A stretch of DNA of 62,799 bases, from assembly GCA_937897325.1 (NCBI GenBank), contig CALCOY010000093.1, forward strand, positions 1 to 62,799, written 5' to 3'. A program made the position numbers and the translations under genes. Below are positions 46,128 to 55,118 of this stretch, piece by piece; the first letter of the stretch is position 1, and each line of letters opens with the position of its first letter. The DNA is from an uncultured Shimia sp. (GTDB lineage: Bacteria > Pseudomonadota > Alphaproteobacteria > Rhodobacterales > Rhodobacteraceae). The notes under the pieces are model-generated. The model ran no database searches. It was not told where the DNA came from and was given only the letters and a program-made list of their open reading frames with translations.

Positions 46128-46155
46128 ACAGCGGTCTTGCGACCGCTGTTTTTTT
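46128..46155 (+). terminator. Strong intrinsic terminator after the VPLPA-CTERM-like gene
   Basis: ACAGCGGTC and GACCGCTGT form a perfect 9-bp stem with loop TTGC, followed directly by TTTTTT. It begins 25 bases after the stop codon. Confidence 0.9.
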
Positions 46156-46232
46156 GCCTCCCTCGTTTTGGCCATGTCAGCCATGCAGGATCAAGGCTTG
46201 TGCCGGTTTGCGCCTGCCCGTAGCTCTTCCGC

Positions 46233-47417
46233 ATGTCGTCTGCTCATCACACGCCTTTCTTTCTGGTGCTCATGCTCTGGGCCGGGGCTGGGCTTGGCGC
46301 CGCAGCGCAATACGGCAAGATCAGCGTCATCTTCCATCAACTCCCTCTGGTCTACCCGGATGCAGGATCAAGCATTGGCTTTGTCGTCTCGCTTGTTGGC
46401 CTTGTGGGGATTGTCTTCGGCGTCGTGGCCGGTCTGATTGTTGCCCGCATCCGTTATCGCCGGGCACTTCTTTGGGCGCTTTGGGCAGGCGCACTTGTGT
46501 CCTTCATCCAGGCGTTCCTGCCGCCACTATCCGTCATGCTGCTGACCCGCGCGGTCGAGGGTCTGTCGCATCTTGCCATTGTCGTTGCCGCACCCACGCT
46601 CATCGCACAGCTCAGCGCGCCCAGGCATCGCGGCTTCACACTGACCCTTTGGGCGACGTTCTTTGGCGTGGCCTACGCCCTTTTGGTTCTTTTGGGCCTG
46701 CCACTTGTGGATTGGCTGGGCCTTTCCGCGTTGTTTGTGGCACATGGCCTCTGGATGGCGGCCTCCGCACTTATTCTGGGCGCGACACTCAGACCGCTTG
46801 AGGATGCAGTGCAGCCCGCGCCAATCAGTCTACCGGGCATTCTGCGCGATCACCTCACGATATATCGGTCACCTTATCTGGCCGCGCCTGCTTTGGGTTG
46901 GTTATTCTACACTTTCTGCTTTCTATCGACTTTGACGATACTGCCGCCATTTCTACCCGAAGACAGCCGCGCTTTGCTTCTTGCTGCAATGCCGCTGGTT
47001 TCCATCGCCGTTTCCCTGACACTTGGTGTTTATGCACTGCGGCGTTTCACAGCAGTGCAAGTGGTGCAAGCTGGGTTTGTTATGGTCATCCTGTCGCTTC
47101 TCTGGCTGCTGATCACACCGGGCGGCCCGCTCGCATGCCTGGCCTGGGCGGCTTCCGTTGGGCTGGTGCAAGGGGCCACGTTTGCGGCTGTTCCGCAAAT
47201 GGCAGAAGATGCCGCTGACCAGGCCAAGGCGAATGGAGCGCTGGCGCAGATGGGCAATCTGGGCAATACGCTGGGCACGCCGCTTCTGGTCATAGTGATC
47301 GGCTTTGGCGGTTATCCAGCGATGATATGGACCACGATCATCCTTTTTGCGATGGGGTTTGCATCGCACCTTTGGATGGGCTTGCGCCGTCAGATCCGAC
47401 CCGCCCGCGCAAGCTAA
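46233..47417 (+). CDS. MFS transporter
   Basis: A 394-residue protein with about 12 hydrophobic segments and a major facilitator layout (basic IRYRRAL between helices 2 and 3; APRHRGFTLTLWATFFGVAYALLVLLGLPL around helix 5). A nitrate/cyanate or sugar MFS subgroup cannot be decided by eye, so the substrate is unknown. No good ribosome site precedes the ATG. Confidence 0.82.
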   Translation: MSSAHHTPFFLVLMLWAGAGLGAAAQYGKISVIFHQLPLVYPDAGSSIGFVVSLVGLVGIVFGVVAGLIVARIRYRRALLWALWAGALVSFIQAFLPPLSVMLLTRAVEGLSHLAIVVAAPTLIAQLSAPRHRGFTLTLWATFFGVAYALLVLLGLPLVDWLGLSALFVAHGLWMAASALILGATLRPLEDAVQPAPISLPGILRDHLTIYRSPYLAAPALGWLFYTFCFLSTLTILPPFLPEDSRALLLAAMPLVSIAVSLTLGVYALRRFTAVQVVQAGFVMVILSLLWLLITPGGPLACLAWAASVGLVQGATFAAVPQMAEDAADQAKANGALAQMGNLGNTLGTPLLVIVIGFGGYPAMIWTTIILFAMGFASHLWMGLRRQIRPARAS

Positions 47418-47499
47418 CCAGATGTTATTGTGGCTGACGCAACAGCACATCGCCCTCACGACAGGCGCATGCTGTCAGGTCTTGTCAGCGGAAACAGAT

Positions 47500-47514
47500 G
47501 TTCATGCCATGTTC
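47500..47514 (+). promoter_or_regulatory. LexA SOS box upstream of uvrA
   Basis: GTTC-ATGCCAT-GTTC exactly matches the alphaproteobacterial LexA site GTTC-N7-GTTC (a direct repeat, unlike the E. coli palindrome). It lies 63 bases upstream of the uvrA ATG. Confidence 0.85.
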
Positions 47515-47577
47515 TCTTTTTTCGATTGGAGAATCCTCGGCAGAGGCTTATGTCTAAGCCGTTAACGGGGGCAGAGC

Positions 47578-50457
47578 ATGGCCGAGCTGAAAAACATCGA
47601 AGTTCGCGGCGCACGCGAGCACAATCTCAAGTCCATTGACGTGAACATACCCCGCGACAAGCTGGTGGTGATCACGGGGCTGTCGGGTTCAGGCAAGTCT
47701 TCACTGGCCTTTGATACGATCTACGCTGAAGGGCAGCGCCGCTATGTGGAATCGCTCTCGGCCTATGCACGTCAGTTTCTAGACATGATGCAGAAGCCGG
47801 ATGTGGACCATATCGCGGGCCTGTCCCCGGCGATCAGCATCGAACAGAAGACGACGTCGAAAAACCCACGCTCTACCGTCGGCACCGTGACCGAGATCTA
47901 CGACTATATGCGCCTCCTGTTCGCGCGGGTTGGCACACCTTACTCCCCCGAAACCGGCAAGCCAATTGAGGCGCAGCAGGTCCAAGACATGGTCGACCGG
48001 ATCATGACCATGGAAGAAGGGACCCGCGCCTACCTGCTTGCTCCGATCATTCGCGACCGGAAAGGCGAATACCGCAAGGAATTCCTCGAACTGCGCAAGC
48101 AAGGATTTCAGCGCGTCAAAGTCGACGGGCAATTCTACGAGTTGGACGAACCGCCCACGCTCGACAAGAAATTCCGCCATGATATCGACGTTGTGGTTGA
48201 CCGCATTGTCGTCCGCGAGGGGCTTGAGACAAGGCTGGCGGATTCTCTCCGAACAGCGCTGGATCTGGCCGACGGCATCGCGATCCTGGAAACCGCGTCA
48301 GACGAACCCGAACGCATCACCTTCTCCGAAAAGTTTGCCTGCCCGGTCAGTGGTTTCACTATACCCGAGATTGAGCCGCGGCTTTTCAGTTTCAACGCGC
48401 CCTTCGGAGCCTGTCCCGATTGCGACGGTCTGGGAGTGGAGTTGTTCTTTGACGAACGCCTCGTCGTTCCTGACCAGAACCTAAAGATCAGCGATGGGGC
48501 CCTGGCGCCGTGGCGCAAGGGTAAGTCGCCGTACTTCCTGCAGACCATTGAAGCCATCGCCAAGCATTACGAGTTCAACCAGGCGACCAAGTGGAAAGAT
48601 CTGCCCGCCTATGTTCAACAGGTTTTCCTGTACGGCTCAGGCGATGAAGAGATCAAGTTCCGCTACGATGAAGGTGGCCGGGTCTACGAGGTCACGCGGG
48701 TCTTCGAAGGCGTCATCCCCAACATGGAGCGCCGGTACCGAGAGACGGACAGCAACTGGATCCGCGAAGAATTCGAGCGCTACCAGAACAACCGCCGGTG
48801 CCAGACCTGCGACGGCTACCGTCTTCGCCCAGAGGCGTTGGCCGTCAAGATCGGTCCCCCCGATGATCCTGACAGGTTGCTGCATGTGGGGCAGGTCGTT
48901 GAAATGTCGATCCGCGAGGCCCTCGACTGGATCGAAGGCGTCCCCAACCATCTCAGCAAGCAAAACAACGAAATCGCCCGCGCGATCTTAAAGGAGATCC
49001 GCGAACGCTTGGGCTTTTTGAACAATGTGGGCCTTGAATACCTGACGCTCTCGCGGTCTTCCGGCACGCTTTCGGGCGGGGAATCGCAACGGATACGTCT
49101 GGCCAGCCAGATCGGTTCGGGCTTGACGGGCGTACTTTACGTGCTGGATGAACCCTCCATCGGCCTACACCAGCGTGACAATGACCGCCTTCTGGCGACG
49201 CTGAAGAACCTGCGTGATCAGGGCAACACGGTGATTGTCGTCGAACATGACGAGGAAGCCATTCGAGAGGCCGACTACGTCTTCGACATCGGACCGGGGG
49301 CAGGGGTGCATGGCGGGCAGGTCGTGGCCCACGGGACGCCCCAGAAAATCGCCTCATCCAAGAAGTCTATAACCGGGCAATACCTGACGGGGGTTCGGGA
49401 AATCCCCGTCCCAGCAGAGCGGCGCAAGGGCAAAAAGGGCGGCAAAAAGCTGACCGTCGTCAAGGCAAGTGGCAACAACCTCCAGGATGTGACGGTCGAT
49501 TTTCCTCTGGGCAAGTTTGTCTGCGTGACCGGAGTGTCGGGCGGTGGCAAGTCTACTCTGACGATTGAAACATTGTTCAAAACCGCATCAATGCACCTGA
49601 ATGGGGCGCGTCAGACGCCAGCACCCTGCGAAACGATCAAGGGCCTAGAGCATCTCGACAAGGTCATAGACATTGACCAACGCCCTATCGGACGCACGCC
49701 ACGATCCAACCCCGCGACCTATACCGGCGCCTTCACACCGATCCGCGACTGGTTCGCCGGGATGCCCGAAGCAAAGGCGCGCGGCTACAGGCCCGGACGC
49801 TTTAGCTTCAACGTAAAGGGCGGGCGGTGCGAGGCATGCCAGGGCGACGGAGTCATCAAGATCGAAATGCACTTTCTGCCCGACGTCTATGTTGAATGCG
49901 AAACCTGTAAAGGCGCGCGCTACAACCGCGAAACGCTCGAAATCAAGTTCAAAGGGAAGTCCATCGCTGACGTGCTCGACATGACGGTCGAGGACGCGCA
50001 GGAATTCTTCCAGGCCGTACCGTCCATCCGCGAAAAAATGGATGCGCTGATGCGAGTGGGTCTCGGCTATATTAAGGTCGGCCAGCAGGCGACGACGCTG
50101 TCGGGTGGTGAGGCGCAGCGCGTAAAGCTCTCAAAGGAACTCAGCAAGCGATCAACCGGCCGCACACTCTATATCCTGGACGAGCCGACAACGGGGCTGC
50201 ACTTCGAAGACGTGCGTAAGCTCCTGGAAGTGCTGCATGAATTGGTGGATCAGGGCAATACTGTCATCGTAATCGAGCACAATCTCGACGTGGTCAAGAC
50301 CGCGGATTGGATCATTGATATCGGCCCGGAAGGCGGTGATGGGGGCGGGACTGTTGTTGCCACGGGCACCCCCGAAGCTGTGGCGGAGGTTGAAGCCAGC
50401 CATACCGGTCGCTATCTGAAGCCCATGCTCGCCGCCAAGAAAGTGGCCGCTGAATAG
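47578..50457 (+). CDS. uvrA: Excinuclease ABC subunit A
   Basis: A 959-residue damage-recognition ATPase of nucleotide excision repair. It has two ABC modules. The first Walker A is GLSGSGKS (residues 34-41) and the second GVSGGGKST. Both signature segments are present ([19 protein letters not shown] and [18 protein letters not shown]). Zinc-finger cysteines are in [10 protein letters not shown] and CQTCDGYRL in the first half, and in CEACQGDG and CETCKGARY in the second. Length is normal. An SOS box upstream indicates DNA-damage induction. Confidence 0.98.
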   Translation: MAELKNIEVRGAREHNLKSIDVNIPRDKLVVITGLSGSGKSSLAFDTIYAEGQRRYVESLSAYARQFLDMMQKPDVDHIAGLSPAISIEQKTTSKNPRSTVGTVTEIYDYMRLLFARVGTPYSPETGKPIEAQQVQDMVDRIMTMEEGTRAYLLAPIIRDRKGEYRKEFLELRKQGFQRVKVDGQFYELDEPPTLDKKFRHDIDVVVDRIVVREGLETRLADSLRTALDLADGIAILETASDEPERITFSEKFACPVSGFTIPEIEPRLFSFNAPFGACPDCDGLGVELFFDERLVVPDQNLKISDGALAPWRKGKSPYFLQTIEAIAKHYEFNQATKWKDLPAYVQQVFLYGSGDEEIKFRYDEGGRVYEVTRVFEGVIPNMERRYRETDSNWIREEFERYQNNRRCQTCDGYRLRPEALAVKIGPPDDPDRLLHVGQVVEMSIREALDWIEGVPNHLSKQNNEIARAILKEIRERLGFLNNVGLEYLTLSRSSGTLSGGESQRIRLASQIGSGLTGVLYVLDEPSIGLHQRDNDRLLATLKNLRDQGNTVIVVEHDEEAIREADYVFDIGPGAGVHGGQVVAHGTPQKIASSKKSITGQYLTGVREIPVPAERRKGKKGGKKLTVVKASGNNLQDVTVDFPLGKFVCVTGVSGGGKSTLTIETLFKTASMHLNGARQTPAPCETIKGLEHLDKVIDIDQRPIGRTPRSNPATYTGAFTPIRDWFAGMPEAKARGYRPGRFSFNVKGGRCEACQGDGVIKIEMHFLPDVYVECETCKGARYNRETLEIKFKGKSIADVLDMTVEDAQEFFQAVPSIREKMDALMRVGLGYIKVGQQATTLSGGEAQRVKLSKELSKRSTGRTLYILDEPTTGLHFEDVRKLLEVLHELVDQGNTVIVIEHNLDVVKTADWIIDIGPEGGDGGGTVVATGTPEAVAEVEASHTGRYLKPMLAAKKVAAE

Positions 50458-50569
50458 CGACCCTCGCCCTAGGGCAAAACAAGATAGCGCCGCCGGAGGC
50501 GGTCAATGTTGCGCACTGCCGTGGGAATGGTCTTTGGCCCGCTTGATCAGCAGAGCTCAGCAGACGACG

Positions 50570-50659
50570 CTATGGGTTGCCGGAGCGCCAAAGCCACAGA
50601 AGGCCAAGACCAGCAAAGGCGAGTATGAAGAGACCTACAACAGAAGTGGTTTCCAACAT
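50570..50659 (-). CDS. Putative 29-residue membrane peptide
   Basis: A short ORF: MLETTSVVGLFILAFAGLGL then LWLWRSGNP. It is almost entirely one membrane helix with a Trp-rich interface and a basic end. AAAGGA lies nine bases before the ATG. It is 129 bases downstream of the OB-fold gene on the same strand, which starts with another small membrane protein. The helix length, ribosome site and context support a real gene, but no family is recognised. Confidence 0.5.
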   Translation of the reverse strand: MLETTSVVGLFILAFAGLGLLWLWRSGNP

Positions 50660-50788
50660 GTCTCTGGTTCCTTTCGTAGTGGGTATGCATCGTTATGCCG
50701 GAACTGCCCTGTCCAGGCAAAGAAAATCAGTGGCTCCGTGGCCTGTTGATCGACGGCCTAACCCGGCACAGCGGGCGGACCAAGAGAT

Positions 50789-51115
50789 TTATTCGTATCG
50801 TAGATCCAGTCCGAAGGTTGTGCCCTGATCGTCGTTTATCTGATTGGCGTAAATCTCGCGCGGCACGTCGTCGTCCACAATGCCGTGCACCGTTACATTC
50901 ATCCCTTGTGTCACCGGCACGCGGTTGGGACCCAGATAGACGGGGATCGAACCGGTGTGATCTTTCAGGATGAACGTGTCTTCATCGGTGACTCTATCGA
51001 CCACCCCGCTGACCGTTGCGCGCTGGTCGCTCACAAGGTCAGCGATGTTTGACCCTGCAACAACGGCACTTGGGGCCGCGATGATCAGGCAGGCGATCCA
51101 TGTTTTCTGCCGCAT
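50789..51115 (-). CDS. Exported OB-fold protein (BOF/YgiW-like)
   Basis: A 108-residue protein with a signal peptide (RQKTWIACLIIAAPSAVVAG) and a small beta-barrel region: ATVSGVVDRVTDEDTFILKDHTGSIPVYLGPNRVPVTQGMNVTVHGIVDDD. The pattern of strands and the LKDHTGSI turn are like bacterial OB-fold (BOF) proteins such as YgiW, which are periplasmic and linked to stress. It starts 4 bases after the stop of the upstream 47-residue gene. Confidence 0.8.
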   Translation of the reverse strand: MRQKTWIACLIIAAPSAVVAGSNIADLVSDQRATVSGVVDRVTDEDTFILKDHTGSIPVYLGPNRVPVTQGMNVTVHGIVDDDVPREIYANQINDDQGTTFGLDLRYE

Positions 51116-51119
51116 CAGC

Positions 51120-51263
51120 TTAATCCAGCGCAGCTATCAGAAGCACGATTGCCAAAAGCCCGGCCCCAGCAAAAACCCACCTGGGTGCCGTAACCGTGAT
51201 TTCAGATTTCAACCGATCCGCAACCGTGTTGAGGTTCAAGACGCGGGGTTTCTGGTCTTGCAT
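51120..51263 (-). CDS. Putative 47-residue single-helix membrane protein
   Basis: A short ORF starting MQDQKPRVLNLNTVADRLKS, followed by EITVTAPRWV and the hydrophobic FAGAGLLAIVLLIAALD end. One membrane helix is at residues about 29-46. A strong GGAGGG lies seven bases before the ATG. It ends 4 bases before the OB-fold gene, so the two are almost certainly cotranslated. No family is recognised; by topology the N-terminal 28 residues stay in the cytoplasm. Confidence 0.72.
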   Translation of the reverse strand: MQDQKPRVLNLNTVADRLKSEITVTAPRWVFAGAGLLAIVLLIAALD

Positions 51264-51391
51264 AATGCCCTCCTAAATCTGAGTGTTTCAGTAAAGGTGG
51301 GGGCCGGTTGCCACCCCACAAGACTTGCGGAGCAGCTATCGTGGGTTGAACTTTGCATAGGCGGAAATCCGCCGCGTAAAAGGCTTTGGGC

Positions 51392-52264
51392 TTAGCTTCG
51401 CCCGCGCTCCAGAAAGCGGGGCAGCATCGCGCTGAAATCCCGGCCCTTGCCGTCTTCGTTCTCGACAAATTGCTGATAGAGCTTGTGCGCCATTTGACCC
51501 ATTGGCGTGTCAGCATCGACCGCCTCTGCGGCTTGCTGGCTGAGCCCCAGATCTTTTAGCATCAGCTCTGCTGCGAAACCGGGTTGATAGTCATTGTCCG
51601 CAGGGCTTTGCGGCCCAATGCCGGGGGCGGGACAATAGGCGTTCATACTCCAGGAATAGCCCGAAGATGTGCTGACCACGTCAAACATCTTTTGGCGGTT
51701 GAGCCCCAGCTTGTCGGCCAGCGCAAAGGCTTCGCAGGTGGCGATCATCGTGGCGCCCAGCACCATGTTGTTGCAGATTTTTGCGGCCTGTCCTGCGCCC
51801 GCATCCCCGCAGTGGACAGCCTTCTGACCCATGATCTCGAAAAGGGGCAGGGCGGTCGCAAACGCCTCTTCAGTTCCGCCCGCCATGAAGGTCAGCGTGC
51901 CTGCTGCGGCTCCGCCGATCCCGCCCGAGACGGGTGCATCAACGGCCATGAGACCTGCAGCTTCGGCGTCCGCAGCGACCGCGCGCGCGCTTTCCACATC
52001 TACGGTCGAACAATCGACCAGCGTTGCCCCCTTGTGCATGGCAGGCAGGATGTCTTGTGCAACAGCCCGCAAGATCGCCCCGTTGGGCAGCATCGTGATA
52101 ACAATATCCGCCACTTGGGCGGCGTCAGTTCCGCTTGCCGCCTGCGCCACGCCATGGGCTTGCGTGCCAGCCACGTCAAAGCCCAGGACTTCATGACCAG
52201 CGGCGGCCAAATTGGCCGCCATCGGCGCGCCCATATTCCCCAGCCCAATAAACCCGATTTTCAT
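51392..52264 (-). CDS. mmsB: 3-hydroxyisobutyrate dehydrogenase
   Basis: A 290-residue beta-hydroxyacid dehydrogenase that oxidises 3-hydroxyisobutyrate to methylmalonate semialdehyde in valine breakdown. The NAD motif GFIGLGNMGAPMAANL opens the protein. Substrate loop DAPVSGGIGGAAAGTLTFMAGG, the catalytic Lys in GAGQAAKICNNMVLG and the C-terminal KDLGLSQQAAE segment are all present. The ATG at 52264 overlaps the hydrolase stop by 4 bp. Confidence 0.96.
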   Translation of the reverse strand: MKIGFIGLGNMGAPMAANLAAAGHEVLGFDVAGTQAHGVAQAASGTDAAQVADIVITMLPNGAILRAVAQDILPAMHKGATLVDCSTVDVESARAVAADAEAAGLMAVDAPVSGGIGGAAAGTLTFMAGGTEEAFATALPLFEIMGQKAVHCGDAGAGQAAKICNNMVLGATMIATCEAFALADKLGLNRQKMFDVVSTSSGYSWSMNAYCPAPGIGPQSPADNDYQPGFAAELMLKDLGLSQQAAEAVDADTPMGQMAHKLYQQFVENEDGKGRDFSAMLPRFLERGRS

Positions 52265-53304
52265 GTCATCTCCCCAAACTTCAAAGCACGGTTGCCAAGT
52301 GGCATCAGCATCTGACTGACCGCTGGCCCTGGCACGTTCATATCGGCATATTGCCATAGCGGCGATCTGTCCTTGTCGATGATCGCCGCCCGGATCCCTT
52401 CCAGGAAATCCCCGTGCTCCATTGACCGCGCTGTAAAGCGGTATTCCAGATCCAGCGCCCGTTCGAGCGTCACGGCAGGCCCCCGCAACCGGTGGAGCAT
52501 TTCCACCGTGCAGGCTATCGACAGGGGCGCGCCGTTGCGCAAGAGTTTAAGCGTTTCGGCGGCGAAGGCACTATCATCATGCATCAGGCTGTTCAGGATG
52601 TCGCTCAATCGCTCGCCCCCGAAATGCGCATCGATCTTTGCTTGCGCGGCCTGTACCGGCCCTCGAGGTGCTGCCTTGCTTGCCACCTCAATGCAGGCCG
52701 GATCGCCTGACTTCACAAGATCTGCAATGATATCAGACCATTGCGGTTGAGGGATGAAGTGATCTGCAAAACCCGCATAGATCGCATCGCCCGCATTCAT
52801 CCGCGCGCCAGTGGTGCCCAGATACTCTCCCAATCGCCCCGGGGCGAGTGCGAGCATCAATGATCCGCCCACATCTGGGACAAGGCCGATCCCGCATTCG
52901 GGCATCGCAATTTGCGAGGTTTCTCCCACGATCCGGTGAGAGCCGTGACAGCCGATGCCGACCCCGCCGCCCATGGTAAAGCCCTGCAGAAAGCTGACGA
53001 CCGGCTTGGGATAAGTGAAGATCTTGTGATTCAGCCGGTACTCATCCGCCCAGAAGGTCTGCCCGTAGGCAAAATCGCCCGCCCGGCCGGTGGCGTAGAG
53101 ATCTGCAATGTCCCCACCTGCGCAAAAGGCCCGCTCACCTTCGGCATCGAAGATCACGAGCGTCACCGCTGGATCGTCGCGCCATCCGTACAGCGCCGCC
53201 TCAATCGCCCGGCACATGTCATAGGTCATCGCATTCAGCGCATCAGGTCGCTGCAGCGTGATCCGCCCGGCAACCCCTTCGATACGGATCCAGACGTTAC
53301 TCAT
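52261..53304 (-). CDS. 3-hydroxyisobutyryl-CoA hydrolase (enoyl-CoA hydratase family)
   Basis: A 347-residue crotonase-fold protein. AFCAGGDIADLY forms the oxyanion hole, and TMGGGVGIGCHGSHRIVGETSQIAMPECGIGLVPDVGG contains the Glu of the hydrolase subgroup. Length and the C-terminal extension fit 3-hydroxyisobutyryl-CoA hydrolase (HIBCH), which releases free 3-hydroxyisobutyrate for MmsB. It overlaps both neighbours by 4 bp. Confidence 0.92.
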   Translation of the reverse strand: MSNVWIRIEGVAGRITLQRPDALNAMTYDMCRAIEAALYGWRDDPAVTLVIFDAEGERAFCAGGDIADLYATGRAGDFAYGQTFWADEYRLNHKIFTYPKPVVSFLQGFTMGGGVGIGCHGSHRIVGETSQIAMPECGIGLVPDVGGSLMLALAPGRLGEYLGTTGARMNAGDAIYAGFADHFIPQPQWSDIIADLVKSGDPACIEVASKAAPRGPVQAAQAKIDAHFGGERLSDILNSLMHDDSAFAAETLKLLRNGAPLSIACTVEMLHRLRGPAVTLERALDLEYRFTARSMEHGDFLEGIRAAIIDKDRSPLWQYADMNVPGPAVSQMLMPLGNRALKFGEMT

Positions 53305-53651
53305 GACGAAGGCTCATTGATCTGACGATCAAGGTCATTAATCCAAGCCAATACGCGGTCGTTGCCGCTTGGCCAGAACACAACAACAGCATACCTGAAC
53401 ATAGTCAGTCCCGTCATGAAAAACAGGACCATCAAAGCGAATGCAAGTGGCGCAACAAGAATGCGACCGCTCTCTGGTACCGCAATGAAAACGATGGCCA
53501 AAAAGAGTGTGGCTGCCATAACCAGCAGTGGCCAAATTACCAGCGTCATGCCGTAAATCCATGCCAAGATAGCAGGCCGCTGCACTGCCGCGCGTAAGCA
53601 ACATCGCAAATGCTTGTTGTGAGCACGTCTGATCCGCCGGACTGATTTCAT
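53301..53651 (-). CDS. Small membrane protein of unknown function in the valine operon
   Basis: A 116-residue protein with a basic N-terminus (KSVRRIRRAHNKHLRCCLRAA) and two or three membrane helices (about residues 30-55, 63-82 and perhaps 84-95), ending in a charged tail. I do not recognise a family. It overlaps the acyl-CoA dehydrogenase stop and the hydrolase start by 4 bp each, so it is fully embedded in the catabolic operon. A role in membrane association or transport is only a guess. Confidence 0.72.
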   Translation of the reverse strand: MKSVRRIRRAHNKHLRCCLRAAVQRPAILAWIYGMTLVIWPLLVMAATLFLAIVFIAVPESGRILVAPLAFALMVLFFMTGLTMFRYAVVVFWPSGNDRVLAWINDLDRQINEPSS

Positions 53652-54790
53652 CGGTTCTTCAACATGTCGCGGGCCACGATGACGCGCATGATCTCATTCG
53701 TGCCTTCCAGGATCTGATGCACGCGCAGATCACGCACCAGCTTCTCGATCCCGTAATCAGCCAGATAGCCGTAGCCCCCGTGCAATTGCAGACACTGATC
53801 GACCACTTTCGATCCCGCCTCGGTCACGAATTTCTTGGCCATGGCGCAGAATTTCGTGGCATCGGGCGCGCCATTGTCCAGTTTCCAGGCCGCCTGGCGC
53901 AGGAAGGTGCGCGCCGCCTGAAGCTCAATCTCCATATCCGCCAGCCGCCATTGCAAGCCCTGGAACTGGTCGAGCGGCTGACCGAAGGCCTTCCGTTCCC
54001 CAACATATGCCAGCGTTGAATTGATCGCCACCTGCGCAGCACCCAGCGAGCAGGCCGCGATGTTCAGCCGCCCGCCATCCAGTCCCATCATCGCGTATCT
54101 GAATCCGTGCCCTTCTTCGCCAACAAGGTTTTCGGCAGCCACCTTGCAATCGTCGAACTGAACTTGCGCCGTGGGCTGCGACCGCCAGCCCATCTTGTCC
54201 TCAAGCCCGCCAAAGCTGAGGCCGTCTGTCCCGTCTTCGATATAGAGCGTCGACACACCCGATGGCCCATCTCCGCCGGTGCGGACCATGCAGACATACG
54301 CATCCGAATAACCGCCACCGGAAATGAAAGCCTTTGTGCCATTGACCACGTAGCCCTCATTCGTGCGTTCGGCCCGCGTTTTCAGCGCTGCCGCGTCAGA
54401 GCCCGAGCCGGGTTCGGTCAGACAATAGCTCAGGACAGTGTTCAGGCTGAGCACATCCGGCATGACCCGTACCTTGAGGTCGTCGCCTGCAAAACTGTTC
54501 AGCATCCTGGCGCACATGTTGTGGATCGACAGGAACGCCGCAACGGAAGGGCACGCCATCGACAGCGCCTCGAACACCAGCGTAGCGTCAAGCCGACTAA
54601 GCCCGGCACCACCTGCATCTTCGCTGACGTAAAGACCTCCAAAGCCCAGTTCCCCGACTTGCGGCCAAAGCTCTTTTGGGATCGTACCGTCGGATTCCCA
54701 GGCCCGCGCATTTGGTGCGATATGATCCTGCCCGAAAGCATGGGCCATGTCGAAAATGGCATTCTGTTCCTCGCTCAGAGCAAAATCCAA
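53648..54790 (-). CDS. Acyl-CoA dehydrogenase, likely isobutyryl-CoA dehydrogenase (TTG start)
   Basis: A 380-residue flavoprotein dehydrogenase. Family segments CLTEPGSGSDAAALKT, YVVNGTKAFISGGGYSD, ERKAFGQPLDQFQGLQWRLADMEIEL and QLHGGYGYLADYGIEKLVRDLRVHQILEGTNEIMRVI are intact, with the catalytic Glu in the last part. Context gives isobutyryl-CoA as the likely substrate. I chose TTG at 54790 because AGGAGG lies six bases upstream and the protein then begins DFALSEEQ, the usual family N-terminus. ATGs at 54841 and 54832 add about 14-17 unconserved residues. Confidence 0.93.
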   Translation of the reverse strand: MDFALSEEQNAIFDMAHAFGQDHIAPNARAWESDGTIPKELWPQVGELGFGGLYVSEDAGGAGLSRLDATLVFEALSMACPSVAAFLSIHNMCARMLNSFAGDDLKVRVMPDVLSLNTVLSYCLTEPGSGSDAAALKTRAERTNEGYVVNGTKAFISGGGYSDAYVCMVRTGGDGPSGVSTLYIEDGTDGLSFGGLEDKMGWRSQPTAQVQFDDCKVAAENLVGEEGHGFRYAMMGLDGGRLNIAACSLGAAQVAINSTLAYVGERKAFGQPLDQFQGLQWRLADMEIELQAARTFLRQAAWKLDNGAPDATKFCAMAKKFVTEAGSKVVDQCLQLHGGYGYLADYGIEKLVRDLRVHQILEGTNEIMRVIVARDMLKNR

Positions 54791-55118
54791 AGCTGATCCT
54801 CCTGCCGTAATTGAACAACCATTTAATTCCATGACCTCCACGCCCTTGGCAAGTCTGAAGATGTGGTTTGACTATTCGAAAGATCCTTGAAGATTGGTCG
54901 GTTTTTTTAGCGGCGTTGCGCGCATGAAAACCATTAATTCACATTCTCGCCGTATCAGGCTGCATATGAGTGATGTACGATTAAAGGTCAGCCCGCATAG
55001 CAAGTGACGGTCATCCGACCAGGTAGCCAGTAGTGATGGGACGGCCTCTTTTTTTCTGCAGCCGGTCTATATGTGAAAACATGTAGATCGGCTGCAATTC
55101 GTTCCAATGGGCGGTGGG
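54791..55118 (+). other. 328-bp intergenic region with an 18-bp tetraloop hairpin
   Basis: No convincing gene. A striking hairpin occupies 55057-55096: 18-base arms pair completely when two G-U pairs are allowed, closed by GAAA. A run of seven T (about 55049-55055) stands immediately before it on the plus strand, and no T-run follows on either strand. It starts 22 bases beyond the ridA-like stop on the other strand. It may end the ridA transcript, or be a plus-strand RNA element. The part nearest 54791 presumably carries the acyl-CoA dehydrogenase promoter. Confidence 0.5.
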
